27,339 bases of DNA from Spirochaetaceae bacterium (GTDB taxonomy: Bacteria > Spirochaetota > Spirochaetia > Treponematales > Breznakiellaceae): positions 1 through 27,339 of the forward strand of contig JAIRPU010000139.1 in NCBI GenBank assembly GCA_031256815.1, read 5' to 3'. Numbering within the stretch: the first letter of the stretch is position 1; every line of letters starts with the position of its first letter. Below the pieces are notes generated by a model. The model searched no databases, was not told where the DNA came from, and saw only the letters and a list, made by a program, of their open reading frames with translations. The position numbers and the translations under genes were made by a program. This document shows positions 7,480 to 16,615 of this stretch, piece after piece.

Positions 7480-8947
7480 AACAAGTTTGTGCAGCGGCGC
7501 GTGTTTGTTTTTAACAGTGTTTATGAACTGTAATTTTATGGATTTGCGTCCAATAAAATACAGCATTACGCCGTCATCACAAAATACAATACTTGCATCG
7601 GCAGAAACTCCGGTTTCAATTCAATTTGAAACAGAAATGCGCCGCAGCGAAGTAGAAAAGATTTTAAATGTTTCGTCCGGAGCCGGACAGACCGAAGGCG
7701 ATATTATCTGGCAGGCGAATAAACTTTTGTTTTACGCCGCAGGCGGCTGGAAGCCGGGCGTTAGATACACATTAAAATTTGAAGGAGTGTTTTTCGCAAA
7801 AGACGGAAGGGAAGATAAAGCGGACGACACTGTACATTTTTACGCGGCAACAAATTCCAAAGCGCCTGTAATTACTAATTTTTCGCCTGCTGATGGCGAA
7901 TCAACGGGAGTTACGCCGCAGGGCGGCGCCCGTCTTTCGCTTTTGTTTTCTTGTGATATGAACAAAATATCGGTAGAAGATGCGCTTGTTATAGAAGGAG
8001 TTAACGAAACAGACAGAAGAATTGTTTGGATAAGCGGGCACGAAGTTGAAGTTACAAGCATTCAAAAGCTTAACGCATGGACAAATTACCGCTGGACGCT
8101 TGGTAAAGAGGCGTTAAGCGCCGAAGGAGTCGCAATATCAAAGCCTTATAGCGCCGCATTTATTACAAATTCAGACATGGTTTTGCCAAAAGTACAGCGT
8201 GTGTTTCCAATGATAAACTCCGGAAATTACTGGTCGGATACAGGTTTAAGTATTAGAACAGGGCTTGGTTTTGGTCATGGTATAGGAATTGATTTTTCAA
8301 AAGATATGGATGCGGGTTCCGCTTTGCGCGGCGTTCAAATTGAACCTGCACTGCAGGGGCGCGTTGAACAGCTTACGCCGCGCCGTTTTGTTTTTATTCC
8401 TGATAAAGCGCCGGAACCTTCAAAACGTTATATGATTGTAATTCGTGGAGAAACAAAAGATTCTTTTGGACTTGCGCTGAACGACGATTATAAAATTGAT
8501 TTTATACCTGATATTAAATTTTTAAAAGTAAAATCTATTTATGCAAGCGGTTCCGCAACAGGAAGCGGAGCAGATGATGATTATATTGAAGATGCCGCAG
8601 TAACAGACGGAGCGCTTTTGCAGCCGCGCATCAGCGCCGCAGATAAAAACTGCATATTGGAAATAGAGTTTTCAATGGCGATAAATGCCGCGCAAAAAGC
8701 GGTAATTCCAAATCTTGTTAATTTTGCGCCGCATTTTCCGCAAAGCCTTCGCAGAACAGACACGCAGTCAATTAACTGGAAGAGCGATTTTATTTTAGAG
8801 ATAGAGTTTGTAAATCTTGTTCCTGGAACAGCTGCCGTGCCGCATTATTACAAGCTTAACATTCCGGGAGGTTCAAGCGGCATCCAAAACGGCACAGGGG
8901 ATTATCTTGAAAATTCATTAAGTATTTATTTGGAGGCGCGTCCATGA
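7460..8947 (+). CDS. Multi-domain Ig-like (SbsA/Big_5-type) lipoprotein, first copy
   Basis: A 495-residue protein with a lipoprotein signal ending in VFMNC (Cys 24). The mature part looks like four Ig-like units of about 100 residues: about 33-130, 135-240, 242-350 and 351-495. Typical Big_5/SbsA features recur: an opening proline segment such as ITNFSPADG, a central IxFSxxMD-type strand (IQFETEM, LLFSCDMN, IDFSKDMD, IEFSMAIN) and a closing YTLKF/YRWTL/YMIVI strand. Such domains usually act as stalks or adhesive spacers on the cell surface or in the periplasm. The start overlaps the adaptor gene by 20 bases; GGGAGGG at 7448-7454 is the ribosome site. Position between adaptor and permeases suggests it works with the pump, perhaps as an accessory or outer-membrane-side part; that is inference. 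Confidence 0.85.
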   Translation: MSIRLNKTSLCSGACLFLTVFMNCNFMDLRPIKYSITPSSQNTILASAETPVSIQFETEMRRSEVEKILNVSSGAGQTEGDIIWQANKLLFYAAGGWKPGVRYTLKFEGVFFAKDGREDKADDTVHFYAATNSKAPVITNFSPADGESTGVTPQGGARLSLLFSCDMNKISVEDALVIEGVNETDRRIVWISGHEVEVTSIQKLNAWTNYRWTLGKEALSAEGVAISKPYSAAFITNSDMVLPKVQRVFPMINSGNYWSDTGLSIRTGLGFGHGIGIDFSKDMDAGSALRGVQIEPALQGRVEQLTPRRFVFIPDKAPEPSKRYMIVIRGETKDSFGLALNDDYKIDFIPDIKFLKVKSIYASGSATGSGADDDYIEDAAVTDGALLQPRISAADKNCILEIEFSMAINAAQKAVIPNLVNFAPHFPQSLRRTDTQSINWKSDFILEIEFVNLVPGTAAVPHYYKLNIPGGSSGIQNGTGDYLENSLSIYLEARP

Positions 8948-10461
8948 AACAGTTTATAAAAAAAATTTTATTTTCGGTTTTAACCGCTTCGTTTTTTTAT
9001 TCATGCGATATTTTGCGCGATAAACCTTTTGAAGTTAGCGCATGGTCGCCTGGGGGAGGAATACACACAGAGCCTGATCAAATAAAAATAAGCCTGAAGT
9101 TTTCGCACAAAGCAGACAGGGCAGGCACGGAACGCGCGTTTACCTTGCGCGAAAACGGCGAAATCGTTAAAGGTTCATTTTTATGGGATGACAAAAACAT
9201 GATATTTTTACCGGCATCTTTGATTGAAAAAAACAAAGATTACGAAATATCACTTACAACTGAAGCCAAAACAGAAGACGGACTTTCTTTGGAAGAACGT
9301 TTTGAAGGTAAATGGACAACACGCAGCGGCGTGGTTCGTCCGGAACTTGTTTCTGTTATTCCGGCAGACGGCGCGTATATTAATGGTTGGACAGAAATAA
9401 AAATTCGTTTTTCTGTTCCTGTTGATGTGCTTTCGTGTATTAACGAAATTTCTATTTCGCCGGCGATAAAAGGCACATGGCATATTGAAGATGGCGGACT
9501 TGCCGCCATTTGGAGTCCTGCTGAGCAGTGGAAGACTGGAAGGCGTTATAAACTTTCAATTTCACCGTTTTTTGAAAGCGCCGGCGGCAAGTCCACCGGG
9601 AAAAATTATGAACTTCACTGGCAGGCCGGCAGCGACACCGAAGCGCCTTTGTTGGAAAAAATTGAAGTTGTTGATAAAAATAACAGCAGCCTTTTTGAAC
9701 TCCTGCCGGATACGCCGCAAAATGCCGTTAACAGCAGCACATTTATTGAAAATCCTCTTTGGGAAAGAGATTATAAATTCCGTTTACGCTGGAACGAAGC
9801 AATAGATGTATCAAAACTAAAAAGCGTTTTGTCATTTGAACCTTCATTTAAATTTAATATACAGCCTTCTTTTGGATTTTCGGAAGAAGTTATTGTTTCG
9901 CTTGTTGATACGCCTGAATGGGGCAGCCGCTTTAATTTAAAATTGCAGGAAGGCATAACCGACGCGGCAGGCAATGTTAATAACGAGCGTTTGTTTTACC
10001 GGCTGCTGGCAAACGGGAACTGTTCCATGCCGCCAAAATTAATTGGCATACGCATTGCGCGTTCAACAGGCGATTATAAAGTTTTTAATATCGATAAACT
10101 TTATGAGTATATTAATTTGGACCCGGCTTGCTTCCCATACGAAACAGACAAAGCGGCAAATTTTGAACTCTACTTTGATGTGGCCGGTGGAGCAAAAATA
10201 AATCTTTTTTCGCTTATGGATGTTTTAAAAGTAACTGTTACAAACAGCTGTTTGACTTTTTCTCCACAGGCATTTGTTGTAAATAATTTTAGCGAACCTG
10301 CGCCTGCCGCTGAATTTGCCGGCAAAGAACGTGTTGAAGTAAAAGGCATATTGCGTAATACGGCAAACGAAGGGGTTGTTCGTTTTATTGCAGGCAAAGG
10401 GCTGTCCGATTCATACGGGAACGCATCTTCCGCTGAAGTAAAAATTCAGCTTTTAAAATAG
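8944..10461 (+). CDS. Multi-domain Ig-like (SbsA/Big_5-type) lipoprotein, second copy
   Basis: A 505-residue protein built like its upstream neighbour. It has a lipoprotein signal with FFYSC (Cys 21), then about four Ig-like units (about 27-120, 124-226, 230-350, 355-505) with strands such as ISLKFSHKAD, VIPADGAYINGWTEIKIRFSVPVD and FRLRWNEAID. ATGA at 8944-8947 overlaps the previous stop by 4 bases, the signature of translational coupling; GGAGG at 8932-8936 is the ribosome site. The two proteins are probably paralogues from an old duplication, since similarity is in pattern more than in identity. Both likely sit in the same envelope layer and may form a pair matching the two permeases downstream. 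No enzymatic motif is visible. Confidence 0.85.
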   Translation: MKQFIKKILFSVLTASFFYSCDILRDKPFEVSAWSPGGGIHTEPDQIKISLKFSHKADRAGTERAFTLRENGEIVKGSFLWDDKNMIFLPASLIEKNKDYEISLTTEAKTEDGLSLEERFEGKWTTRSGVVRPELVSVIPADGAYINGWTEIKIRFSVPVDVLSCINEISISPAIKGTWHIEDGGLAAIWSPAEQWKTGRRYKLSISPFFESAGGKSTGKNYELHWQAGSDTEAPLLEKIEVVDKNNSSLFELLPDTPQNAVNSSTFIENPLWERDYKFRLRWNEAIDVSKLKSVLSFEPSFKFNIQPSFGFSEEVIVSLVDTPEWGSRFNLKLQEGITDAAGNVNNERLFYRLLANGNCSMPPKLIGIRIARSTGDYKVFNIDKLYEYINLDPACFPYETDKAANFELYFDVAGGAKINLFSLMDVLKVTVTNSCLTFSPQAFVVNNFSEPAPAAEFAGKERVEVKGILRNTANEGVVRFIAGKGLSDSYGNASSAEVKIQLLK

Positions 10462-10472
10462 GCGGCAGATAA

Positions 10473-13400
10473 ATGCGGTATCTAATAAATATTTGTGTTA
10501 AACGTCCTGTAACAGTAATTATGGCGCTTTTTGCGCTGTTTACAGGCGGCATAATGAGCGCTGTTTCAATGCCGCTTAATAAGTTACCGGAAGTAAATTC
10601 GGCGCGTATAATTGTGGAAACCGCTTATCCTGGAATGAGTGCGGAAGAAGTAAGGTCGCTGGTTACAATTCCGGTAGAAGACGCGCTTTCTCCTGTAAAA
10701 GGGCTTGAACGAATCAGCAGTATTTCGCGTACGGGCGCGTCTGTAATTACCCTTGATTTTCGCTGGGGCGCAGATGTTCAAAGTTCCGCCGTGCTTGTCC
10801 GCGAAGCTGTCGATACTGTTTATCCGGCTCTTCCTGAAGGCGCGGCAAAACCGCTTGTTATAACGGCGGCAAACGAACAAGATCCTCACATTATTGCGGC
10901 TGTTCATTCAAAACAAAATGACGCCGTTTTTGAACGCCGTTTTGCCGATTATGAACTGCGCGCGCGGCTTCGCGCAATAGACGGCGCGGGCGCTATAATT
11001 ATTTCCGGCGCAAAACGCGGAGAGATAAAAGTTGAGCTTGATATTCAAAAAACGGCAAGCCGCGGAATAAACCCTGTTCAGCTCTCTCAAATTATTGGAA
11101 CGCAAACGCAGGACATTCCCGCCGGAACCGCGCGCGAAGGCGAAAAAGAAATTACGGTTATCAGTAAGGCAAGCATAGATTCATATAATGAATTAAAAGA
11201 GCTTGTTGTAGCGGCTCCTTCTCCGGTAAAAATTGGAGAGCTTGCCTCAGTTAAAGAAAGTGAAGCGCCGCAGCAGAGTATTTTTGTTGTAAACGGAATT
11301 GAGCAGACCGCGCTTGAAATTTTCCGCCGTCCGGGAGCCAATCCGGCGCGGCTTTCCGCTGATGTTCGTGATGTAATTAAAACGGTAAATACAACATTTG
11401 AGCGTGACATCGAAGTTAATATTATTTATGATGATGCGCCGTATATTCTTGCGAGTATAAAAAGTTTATGTACTGCTGCGCTGGCAAGCGCCGCTGTTGT
11501 TATAGCGGTATTGTTCTTTTTTATACGAAGCGTAAAGTTTTCGTTTATAGCGGCGCTTTCTATTTTGGTAAGCGCCGCCTCTGCGTTTATGGCGCTGGCG
11601 CTTAGCGGACGCACTCTCAACAGCATGAGTTTAAGCGGGCTTGCGCTGGGACTTGGGCTTGTATCGGATACTTCGGTTATTATTATTGACGCGCTTGAAT
11701 CCGCGCAGCCGCGTAAAAACGAAATAGCCTCATGTGCCGCCGCGCTAAGCGCTTCGAGTTTTGGCGGCGCGGCAACTACCGCCGTTGTATTTATTCCGGT
11801 TATATTTTTACCGGGGCCGCTTGGCGCGCTTTTTGGAGACCTTGCGGTTGCGCTTGTGGCATCGGTTATTTCCGGCTGGCTTTACGCTCAATTTGCCCTG
11901 CCCTCTCTGGCTGCTACAGGCAAATGGAGGCCTGAAAAACGCGCTGGCATATTAAAACACAACGCTTTATCCTGTGTATACGAAGCAATTTTACGCGGAA
12001 CAATGGCGCGTCCGCTTTGCGCAATTTTTACTGCCGGATTAATAAGCGTTGTTGGCATATTTCTTGTTTACACAAGACCGGCGGCGTTTATAACAAACGA
12101 AGCCGCCCGTGAAATAATTATAGATGTAATTTTTCCGGCAGGCACGCGTTTGGAAACAATAGCAGACGAAAGCAGCGAAATAATTAATGAGTTAAAATTA
12201 TTAAATTATTTTGAACCGGTTTTTGCGCGTGCCGGCGCTGAAGACGAAGATTCTTACCGCCGTGCGCAAAGCTCTTATCAAAAAGAAAAACTTGTAATTC
12301 ATTGTTTGCTAAAACCCGAAGTAAAACCAGATGCGGCGCTGCGTGATGTAAATACATTTATAGAAAGCTATTCTCTTAATCATCAGCTTGAGCTTCAAAC
12401 AAAAGCAGCGTATTCGGAAGATAAAACCGCAAAACTTTTGGGACTTTCCGGGGTTAGCGTTTTTGCCGTGCGCGGTTCAAATGTCGAAGAAACAAATCGT
12501 ACTGCGCAGACTGTTGTATCGCATTTGCGCGAGAGCGGAGTTTTTTCCGCTGTTAATTTGGAACCGGCCGGCAAACGTAATGAATATCGAATATATCCAC
12601 GGCGTGAAGTTGCCGCGATGCTTGGCGTGGATGCGGCTTCGATTGCAAGGCAGGCAGCGCAGCTTACAGAAGGTTTTATTACGGGCAGGCTGGAAAACGA
12701 ATCCCATCCTTTGGACATTCGCGTTACAGGCGCGGCGCTGCCTGCGTTTGGCGCTTATGGTATTTCGCAAATTCCAATTGCTTTAACAAAAAACGGACTT
12801 ATTACATTGGGCGGCGCGGGGAGAGTTGAGCGTGAATCTTCGCGTCTTGCGCTTGCCCGCCTTGACCGCGGTGATGTGCTTTATATTTACGGCGAAACAT
12901 TAAATAAAAACAAATCCAATTTGGAAAATGTTATAACAAAATTAGAAAATGAAATTCCAGAATTTTCGATTACAGGTGAATCGGCTTTTAAGCGTTATAA
13001 AACATCGCTTGTTATAACATTGATTTTTGTGCTTATGCTTCTTTATTTAACCCTTGGCGCTCAGTTTGAATCATTTTTATTGCCATTAATTTTTTTGCTT
13101 AGCGTGCCGTTTGCGCTTGCCGGAATAGGCCCTGCGCTTTTTATTTCCAGCACCGTTCTAGATTCAGGTTCTGCAATCGCTCTTGTTGCGCTGTTCGGCC
13201 TTGTTGTAAACAACGGCATTGTGCTTTACGAAAAAAGCGCGGAAAAAGCGGCGCTGGGAATAAATGTGCAGGAGGCTGTTATAGAAGGCGCTGTTGAAAG
13301 ACTGCGTCCGGTACTTGCCACCACTATTACAACGATTATTGTGCTGCTGCCTCCGGCGCTTGCTCCATTGGGCGCTACTCAAAAATCCATGGCAATTACA

Positions 13401-13502
13401 ATGCTTGGGGGCTGTGTTGCGTCAACCGCGCTTACAATTTTTGTAATGCCGTTAATTCTTGCGCGTTTTTTGCGCCGGAACAGAGGGGTTAAACATGGTT
13501 AA
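10473..13502 (+). CDS. RND-family efflux permease, first subunit (AcrB/HAE-like)
   Basis: A 1009-residue inner-membrane transporter of the AcrB/MMPL superfamily, slightly shorter than AcrB (about 1,050). It begins MRYLINICVKRPVTVIMAL, the usual cytoplasmic RPV motif before TM1, followed by porter domain PN with TAYPGMSAEEV and IPVEDAL. TM2-TM6 lie at about residues 330-465 and TM7 near 515. A second porter domain is followed by TM8-TM12 at about 850-1005 with LTLGAQFESFLLPLIFLLSVPFALAG-type sequence. In TM4 the AcrB aspartate pair is reduced to one: SDT (S398-D399). In TM10 the lysine position is Asn (VVNNG, N913-N914). The gene starts 11 bases after the second Ig lipoprotein and overlaps the next permease by 8 bases. 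The ribosome site (GGCGG) is weak, so translation probably depends on coupling. The substrate cannot be predicted. Confidence 0.93.
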   Translation: MRYLINICVKRPVTVIMALFALFTGGIMSAVSMPLNKLPEVNSARIIVETAYPGMSAEEVRSLVTIPVEDALSPVKGLERISSISRTGASVITLDFRWGADVQSSAVLVREAVDTVYPALPEGAAKPLVITAANEQDPHIIAAVHSKQNDAVFERRFADYELRARLRAIDGAGAIIISGAKRGEIKVELDIQKTASRGINPVQLSQIIGTQTQDIPAGTAREGEKEITVISKASIDSYNELKELVVAAPSPVKIGELASVKESEAPQQSIFVVNGIEQTALEIFRRPGANPARLSADVRDVIKTVNTTFERDIEVNIIYDDAPYILASIKSLCTAALASAAVVIAVLFFFIRSVKFSFIAALSILVSAASAFMALALSGRTLNSMSLSGLALGLGLVSDTSVIIIDALESAQPRKNEIASCAAALSASSFGGAATTAVVFIPVIFLPGPLGALFGDLAVALVASVISGWLYAQFALPSLAATGKWRPEKRAGILKHNALSCVYEAILRGTMARPLCAIFTAGLISVVGIFLVYTRPAAFITNEAAREIIIDVIFPAGTRLETIADESSEIINELKLLNYFEPVFARAGAEDEDSYRRAQSSYQKEKLVIHCLLKPEVKPDAALRDVNTFIESYSLNHQLELQTKAAYSEDKTAKLLGLSGVSVFAVRGSNVEETNRTAQTVVSHLRESGVFSAVNLEPAGKRNEYRIYPRREVAAMLGVDAASIARQAAQLTEGFITGRLENESHPLDIRVTGAALPAFGAYGISQIPIALTKNGLITLGGAGRVERESSRLALARLDRGDVLYIYGETLNKNKSNLENVITKLENEIPEFSITGESAFKRYKTSLVITLIFVLMLLYLTLGAQFESFLLPLIFLLSVPFALAGIGPALFISSTVLDSGSAIALVALFGLVVNNGIVLYEKSAEKAALGINVQEAVIEGAVERLRPVLATTITTIIVLLPPALAPLGATQKSMAITMLGGCVASTALTIFVMPLILARFLRRNRGVKHG

Positions 13503-16500
13503 ACGCGGTCTTATTGAACGTCCTGTTACGGCGCTCTGCCTTGCCGCTGCGCTTGCCGCAGCCTCTGTGTTTGTTATAGCGCGTAGTTTCAATCGTGTTC
13601 AGGCAGATGAAAGCGGCGTGTGGACGCTTAACTTCCGTCATTATGGCGTTGATATGGAAGAGATGGAACGCAGTATAACTATTCCGCTGGAAGATGCGCT
13701 TTCGTCTATTGACGGTGTAAAAAATATTGTGAGTATGTCGGAGAACGGGCGCGTCCGCGTAAGCGCTTTTTTTAATCATTCAAAAAGTTTTGCTTCACAT
13801 TCAAAACAAAACGGCGTTTACGAAGCTGTCCGTGATGCCGCGCAGCGTGTTTACGAAACACTGCCTTCTTCCGCGCAAAAGCCGGAAATATTCGCGGCGG
13901 ATTCAAATATATCTCCTGTGTGGAGCGCAGCTGTTTTTGTAAAAGAAAACAGTGTTGGCAATGCGTTTAATCTGCATAATTTTTTGGAAAAAATTGTAAA
14001 GCCTTCTTTTGCAGGTTTGGAAGGCGCTGCCAATGTTGAAATTGCCGGTTCCGGCATTACAGAAATAATAATTTCTTTACACGAAGAAGAAGCGGCGCGT
14101 CTTGGTTTGAGCGCCGATTATATTGCGCAAATTGTTTCTCAAAACGATGTAAATATTAGCGCGGGTTTTGTTATGGAAGAACAAAAAAGAATACCAATTA
14201 CAGTGGCATCCCGTTATATAAATATTGAAGATTTGAAAAATGCTTTAATTCCTCTGCCTTCAGGCGGAATAACCGTTCTTGATTTAATAGCGGATATAGA
14301 AGAACACGAACGCGAAGCCGACACAATAACGCGGTTAAACGGAACCAAAGCCGCAGTTGTTTCTGTGCTGCCAAACTTTGATGCCAATAAAGGCGCGCTT
14401 TCCAAAGTTATTAAAAATGAATTAAAAAAATTTAGTGAATATCCGGTTGAATTTATTGTGCTTGCCGACCGTGGCGAAGAAGAAGCAAAGGCATTCCGTT
14501 CCGCGCTTTTTGCGGCATTACAGGCGGCGCTGGCTGTGGCGGTTTTGTCGGTTTTACTTACACGCAGGCATAACAATTCATTTCGGCGCGCCGCCGCCTG
14601 CGCGTTGTTTATTCCGCTTACAGGGGTATGCGCGGCGGCATTGTTGAGCGCCGCCGGAGCGCGTTTTGACAAAACGGCGCTTGCGGGGCTTGCCGCAGGA
14701 ATTGGCGCGGCTGTTGATGCGGCGCTTTTGTGTGCCGAAAAACTCGGCGGCGCGTCTGATTTTAATGATGCAAAAAAAGAAATACGCACGCTCGCGCCGC
14801 CGCTTGTTTCCGGAGCGCTTACAACAATTATTGCATTGCTGCCGCTGCTTTTTTTACCGTTTAACGCGCCGGAAGTTACGGCGCTTGCGGCTGCCATTGC
14901 CGCGGTAACCTTTGTTGCAATGCTGCTGTCGCTTACAATTTTTCCTGCATTGGTTATAAATAAAAATTTTAATTTGAATGTGGTAAATAAAAATGATTCT
15001 GAAATTAAGCGTTATAAGCTGCTGTATGTTTTTTTATCTCATCCGCATTGTATTTGTATTTTGGCATTATTAGTAAGTGTTTCAGGCGTAATTGCGCTGC
15101 TTTATAGCGGTGTAAGCGTTCAAAACGGCGAAGTTTCCGGTTCTCTTTTTGCACGGGTTGAATTTGAAGGCGGATTACGCGCCGCGGAGGCAGACGCGCG
15201 CATGGAAGAATGGGCGCGCCGGATAATAACTCATAATGGAATAATTCATGTTCAAACCGGCGCGCAGGTTGCATCGGGCAATGTACTGATAAGTTATGAT
15301 GCAAAAATTATATCGAATAAAGCGGTCTGCGATATAGCGCGTAACGAACCAATAGAAGATGGTTTTGTTTATATTAACGAAACTGTTGCAAATGAAGCGT
15401 CATGGGAAATAAAAGTTTTTGGTGATTCCTCTGCGGAATGCCGCGAAATAGCAAAAAAAGCGGCGAATGTTTGTTATTCGTCTCCTCTTGTACGCCAGGC
15501 TGTGTTAAATTTTAAAGAGGGCAGTCCGCGTCTGCTGCTAAAACCGGAGCGCGAAAAAATTGCGGCGCTTGAATCGCAAAAACAAATTTCACTTTCTGCC
15601 ATAAGCGCTGCCGTGCGCAACGCTGTTTTTGGGCCGGTAATTTATAAGCGAATAGACAAAACGGCAAATACAGAAGTTGATGTTCGTATAAAAGGCGCTG
15701 GAAATAAAATTATTAATAAAAACGAAATTTTAAATATTGCGCTGCCGGCAGGAGAAAATGGCCAGGCGCGTCTGCAGACTTTTGTTAATAAAAAAGAAGA
15801 AACAGGTTTTGCAAGCCTTAATCGCAGCAACCGGCGGCGGAGCGCGTCAATTACAATTCGCACAGCTGCCTGCGACCCGCGAAAGATTCGTAACGGGCTG
15901 CTTCCTGTATTAAATTCAATTGAATTGCCGCGCGCGTATTCTATTGAATTTGACCCGGATGCAATAATGGCTGCGGATAATTTATCGAAAAGTATTCTTT
16001 ATTTTTTGCTTGCGCTTCTGTTTTGTTATATCGTTATATCCGCGGCAAACGAATCTTTTTTACTGCCGTTTATTGTGCTTGCCGTTGTGCCGCCTTCTGT
16101 GGCTGTTCCGGTTTGTATAATGACTGTTTTGGGTATTCCAATAAATTCGGCGGCGTTATGCGCGTTTATAGCGGTATCCGGTCTTGCGGTGAATGCGGCG
16201 GTGCTTGTTGGATGTGAAATAAAAAATGAGCCTGCTTGTTTTGTAAAAAGGAATAGTGATGAACAGCGTGAGCTAATGCACGGTGTTATTTGCCGCAGGG
16301 TGGGCGCGGTTATAGCGACAAGCGTTACAACTATTGCATCTGCGCTGCCATTTTTATTTTTACGTGAAAACGCAAACGGTGTTATAAGGACTCTTTCTGT
16401 TGTAACGGCAAGCGGGGTAGGGGCGTCTGCGTTTTTTGCGCTTACGCTTGTGCCTGTGCTGATGCGGTTTGCGTCTGGATTTTTTATACGAGGAGGCAAG

Positions 16501-16512
16501 GCAGGCGAATAG
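13495..16512 (+). CDS. RND-family efflux permease, second subunit (divergent)
   Basis: A 1005-residue RND permease paralogous to its neighbour but more diverged. The start at 13495 is chosen because the protein then begins MVKRGLIERPVTALCLA, matching the RPV start of the family, with GAGGGG at 13483-13488 as ribosome site; the longer frame from 13459 adds 12 residues and would overlap more. Family marks are IPLEDALSSIDGV (porter PN), TM4 AAGIGAAVDAALL with a single Asp (D408), a TM5/6 region with SGALTTIIALLPLLFLPF, and TM10 SGLAVNAAVL with Asn 900 instead of Lys. The first membrane loop (RRHNNSFRR) is poor in the usual conserved residues. Co-encoded with the first permease and one adaptor it suggests a heteromeric pump of MdtABC type. 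The partner arrangement is inference; the family is certain. Confidence 0.91.
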   Translation: MVKRGLIERPVTALCLAAALAAASVFVIARSFNRVQADESGVWTLNFRHYGVDMEEMERSITIPLEDALSSIDGVKNIVSMSENGRVRVSAFFNHSKSFASHSKQNGVYEAVRDAAQRVYETLPSSAQKPEIFAADSNISPVWSAAVFVKENSVGNAFNLHNFLEKIVKPSFAGLEGAANVEIAGSGITEIIISLHEEEAARLGLSADYIAQIVSQNDVNISAGFVMEEQKRIPITVASRYINIEDLKNALIPLPSGGITVLDLIADIEEHEREADTITRLNGTKAAVVSVLPNFDANKGALSKVIKNELKKFSEYPVEFIVLADRGEEEAKAFRSALFAALQAALAVAVLSVLLTRRHNNSFRRAAACALFIPLTGVCAAALLSAAGARFDKTALAGLAAGIGAAVDAALLCAEKLGGASDFNDAKKEIRTLAPPLVSGALTTIIALLPLLFLPFNAPEVTALAAAIAAVTFVAMLLSLTIFPALVINKNFNLNVVNKNDSEIKRYKLLYVFLSHPHCICILALLVSVSGVIALLYSGVSVQNGEVSGSLFARVEFEGGLRAAEADARMEEWARRIITHNGIIHVQTGAQVASGNVLISYDAKIISNKAVCDIARNEPIEDGFVYINETVANEASWEIKVFGDSSAECREIAKKAANVCYSSPLVRQAVLNFKEGSPRLLLKPEREKIAALESQKQISLSAISAAVRNAVFGPVIYKRIDKTANTEVDVRIKGAGNKIINKNEILNIALPAGENGQARLQTFVNKKEETGFASLNRSNRRRSASITIRTAACDPRKIRNGLLPVLNSIELPRAYSIEFDPDAIMAADNLSKSILYFLLALLFCYIVISAANESFLLPFIVLAVVPPSVAVPVCIMTVLGIPINSAALCAFIAVSGLAVNAAVLVGCEIKNEPACFVKRNSDEQRELMHGVICRRVGAVIATSVTTIASALPFLFLRENANGVIRTLSVVTASGVGASAFFALTLVPVLMRFASGFFIRGGKAGE

Positions 16513-16591
16513 CGGAGCCTTAAAACAAACAAAATAATATAGCTGATTTAAGAAACATAGAGATAAGGTAAGAAGTTCTGCGTAGCGGAGC
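16510..16591 (+). repeat. Direct repeat TAGCGGAGC in the intergenic gap
   Basis: The nine bases TAGCGGAGC occur at 16510-16518 (overlapping the stop codon of the permease gene) and again at 16583-16591, shortly before the hairpin over the ribosome site of the giant gene. The role is unknown and chance is possible. Confidence 0.3.
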
Positions 16592-16595
16592 ATAA

Positions 16596-16612
16596 ATCCT
16601 CAGCCGGAGGAT
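16596..16612 (+). promoter_or_regulatory. Hairpin that buries the ribosome site of the giant gene
   Basis: ATCCTC (16596-16601) pairs perfectly with GAGGAT (16607-16612) around loop AGCCG. The 3' arm contains the GGAGGA ribosome site for the ATG at 16616, so the folded leader would block initiation. A 6-bp stem is marginally stable, which would allow opening by temperature, a ligand or an upstream ribosome. Confidence 0.5.
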
Positions 16613-16615
16613 AAA

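Noticed and set aside
13459..13494. Longer N-terminus for the second permease
   Set aside because: The family begins with a short basic segment and RPV. The ATG at 13495 gives exactly that with a good ribosome site, and the extra 12 residues have no family counterpart.
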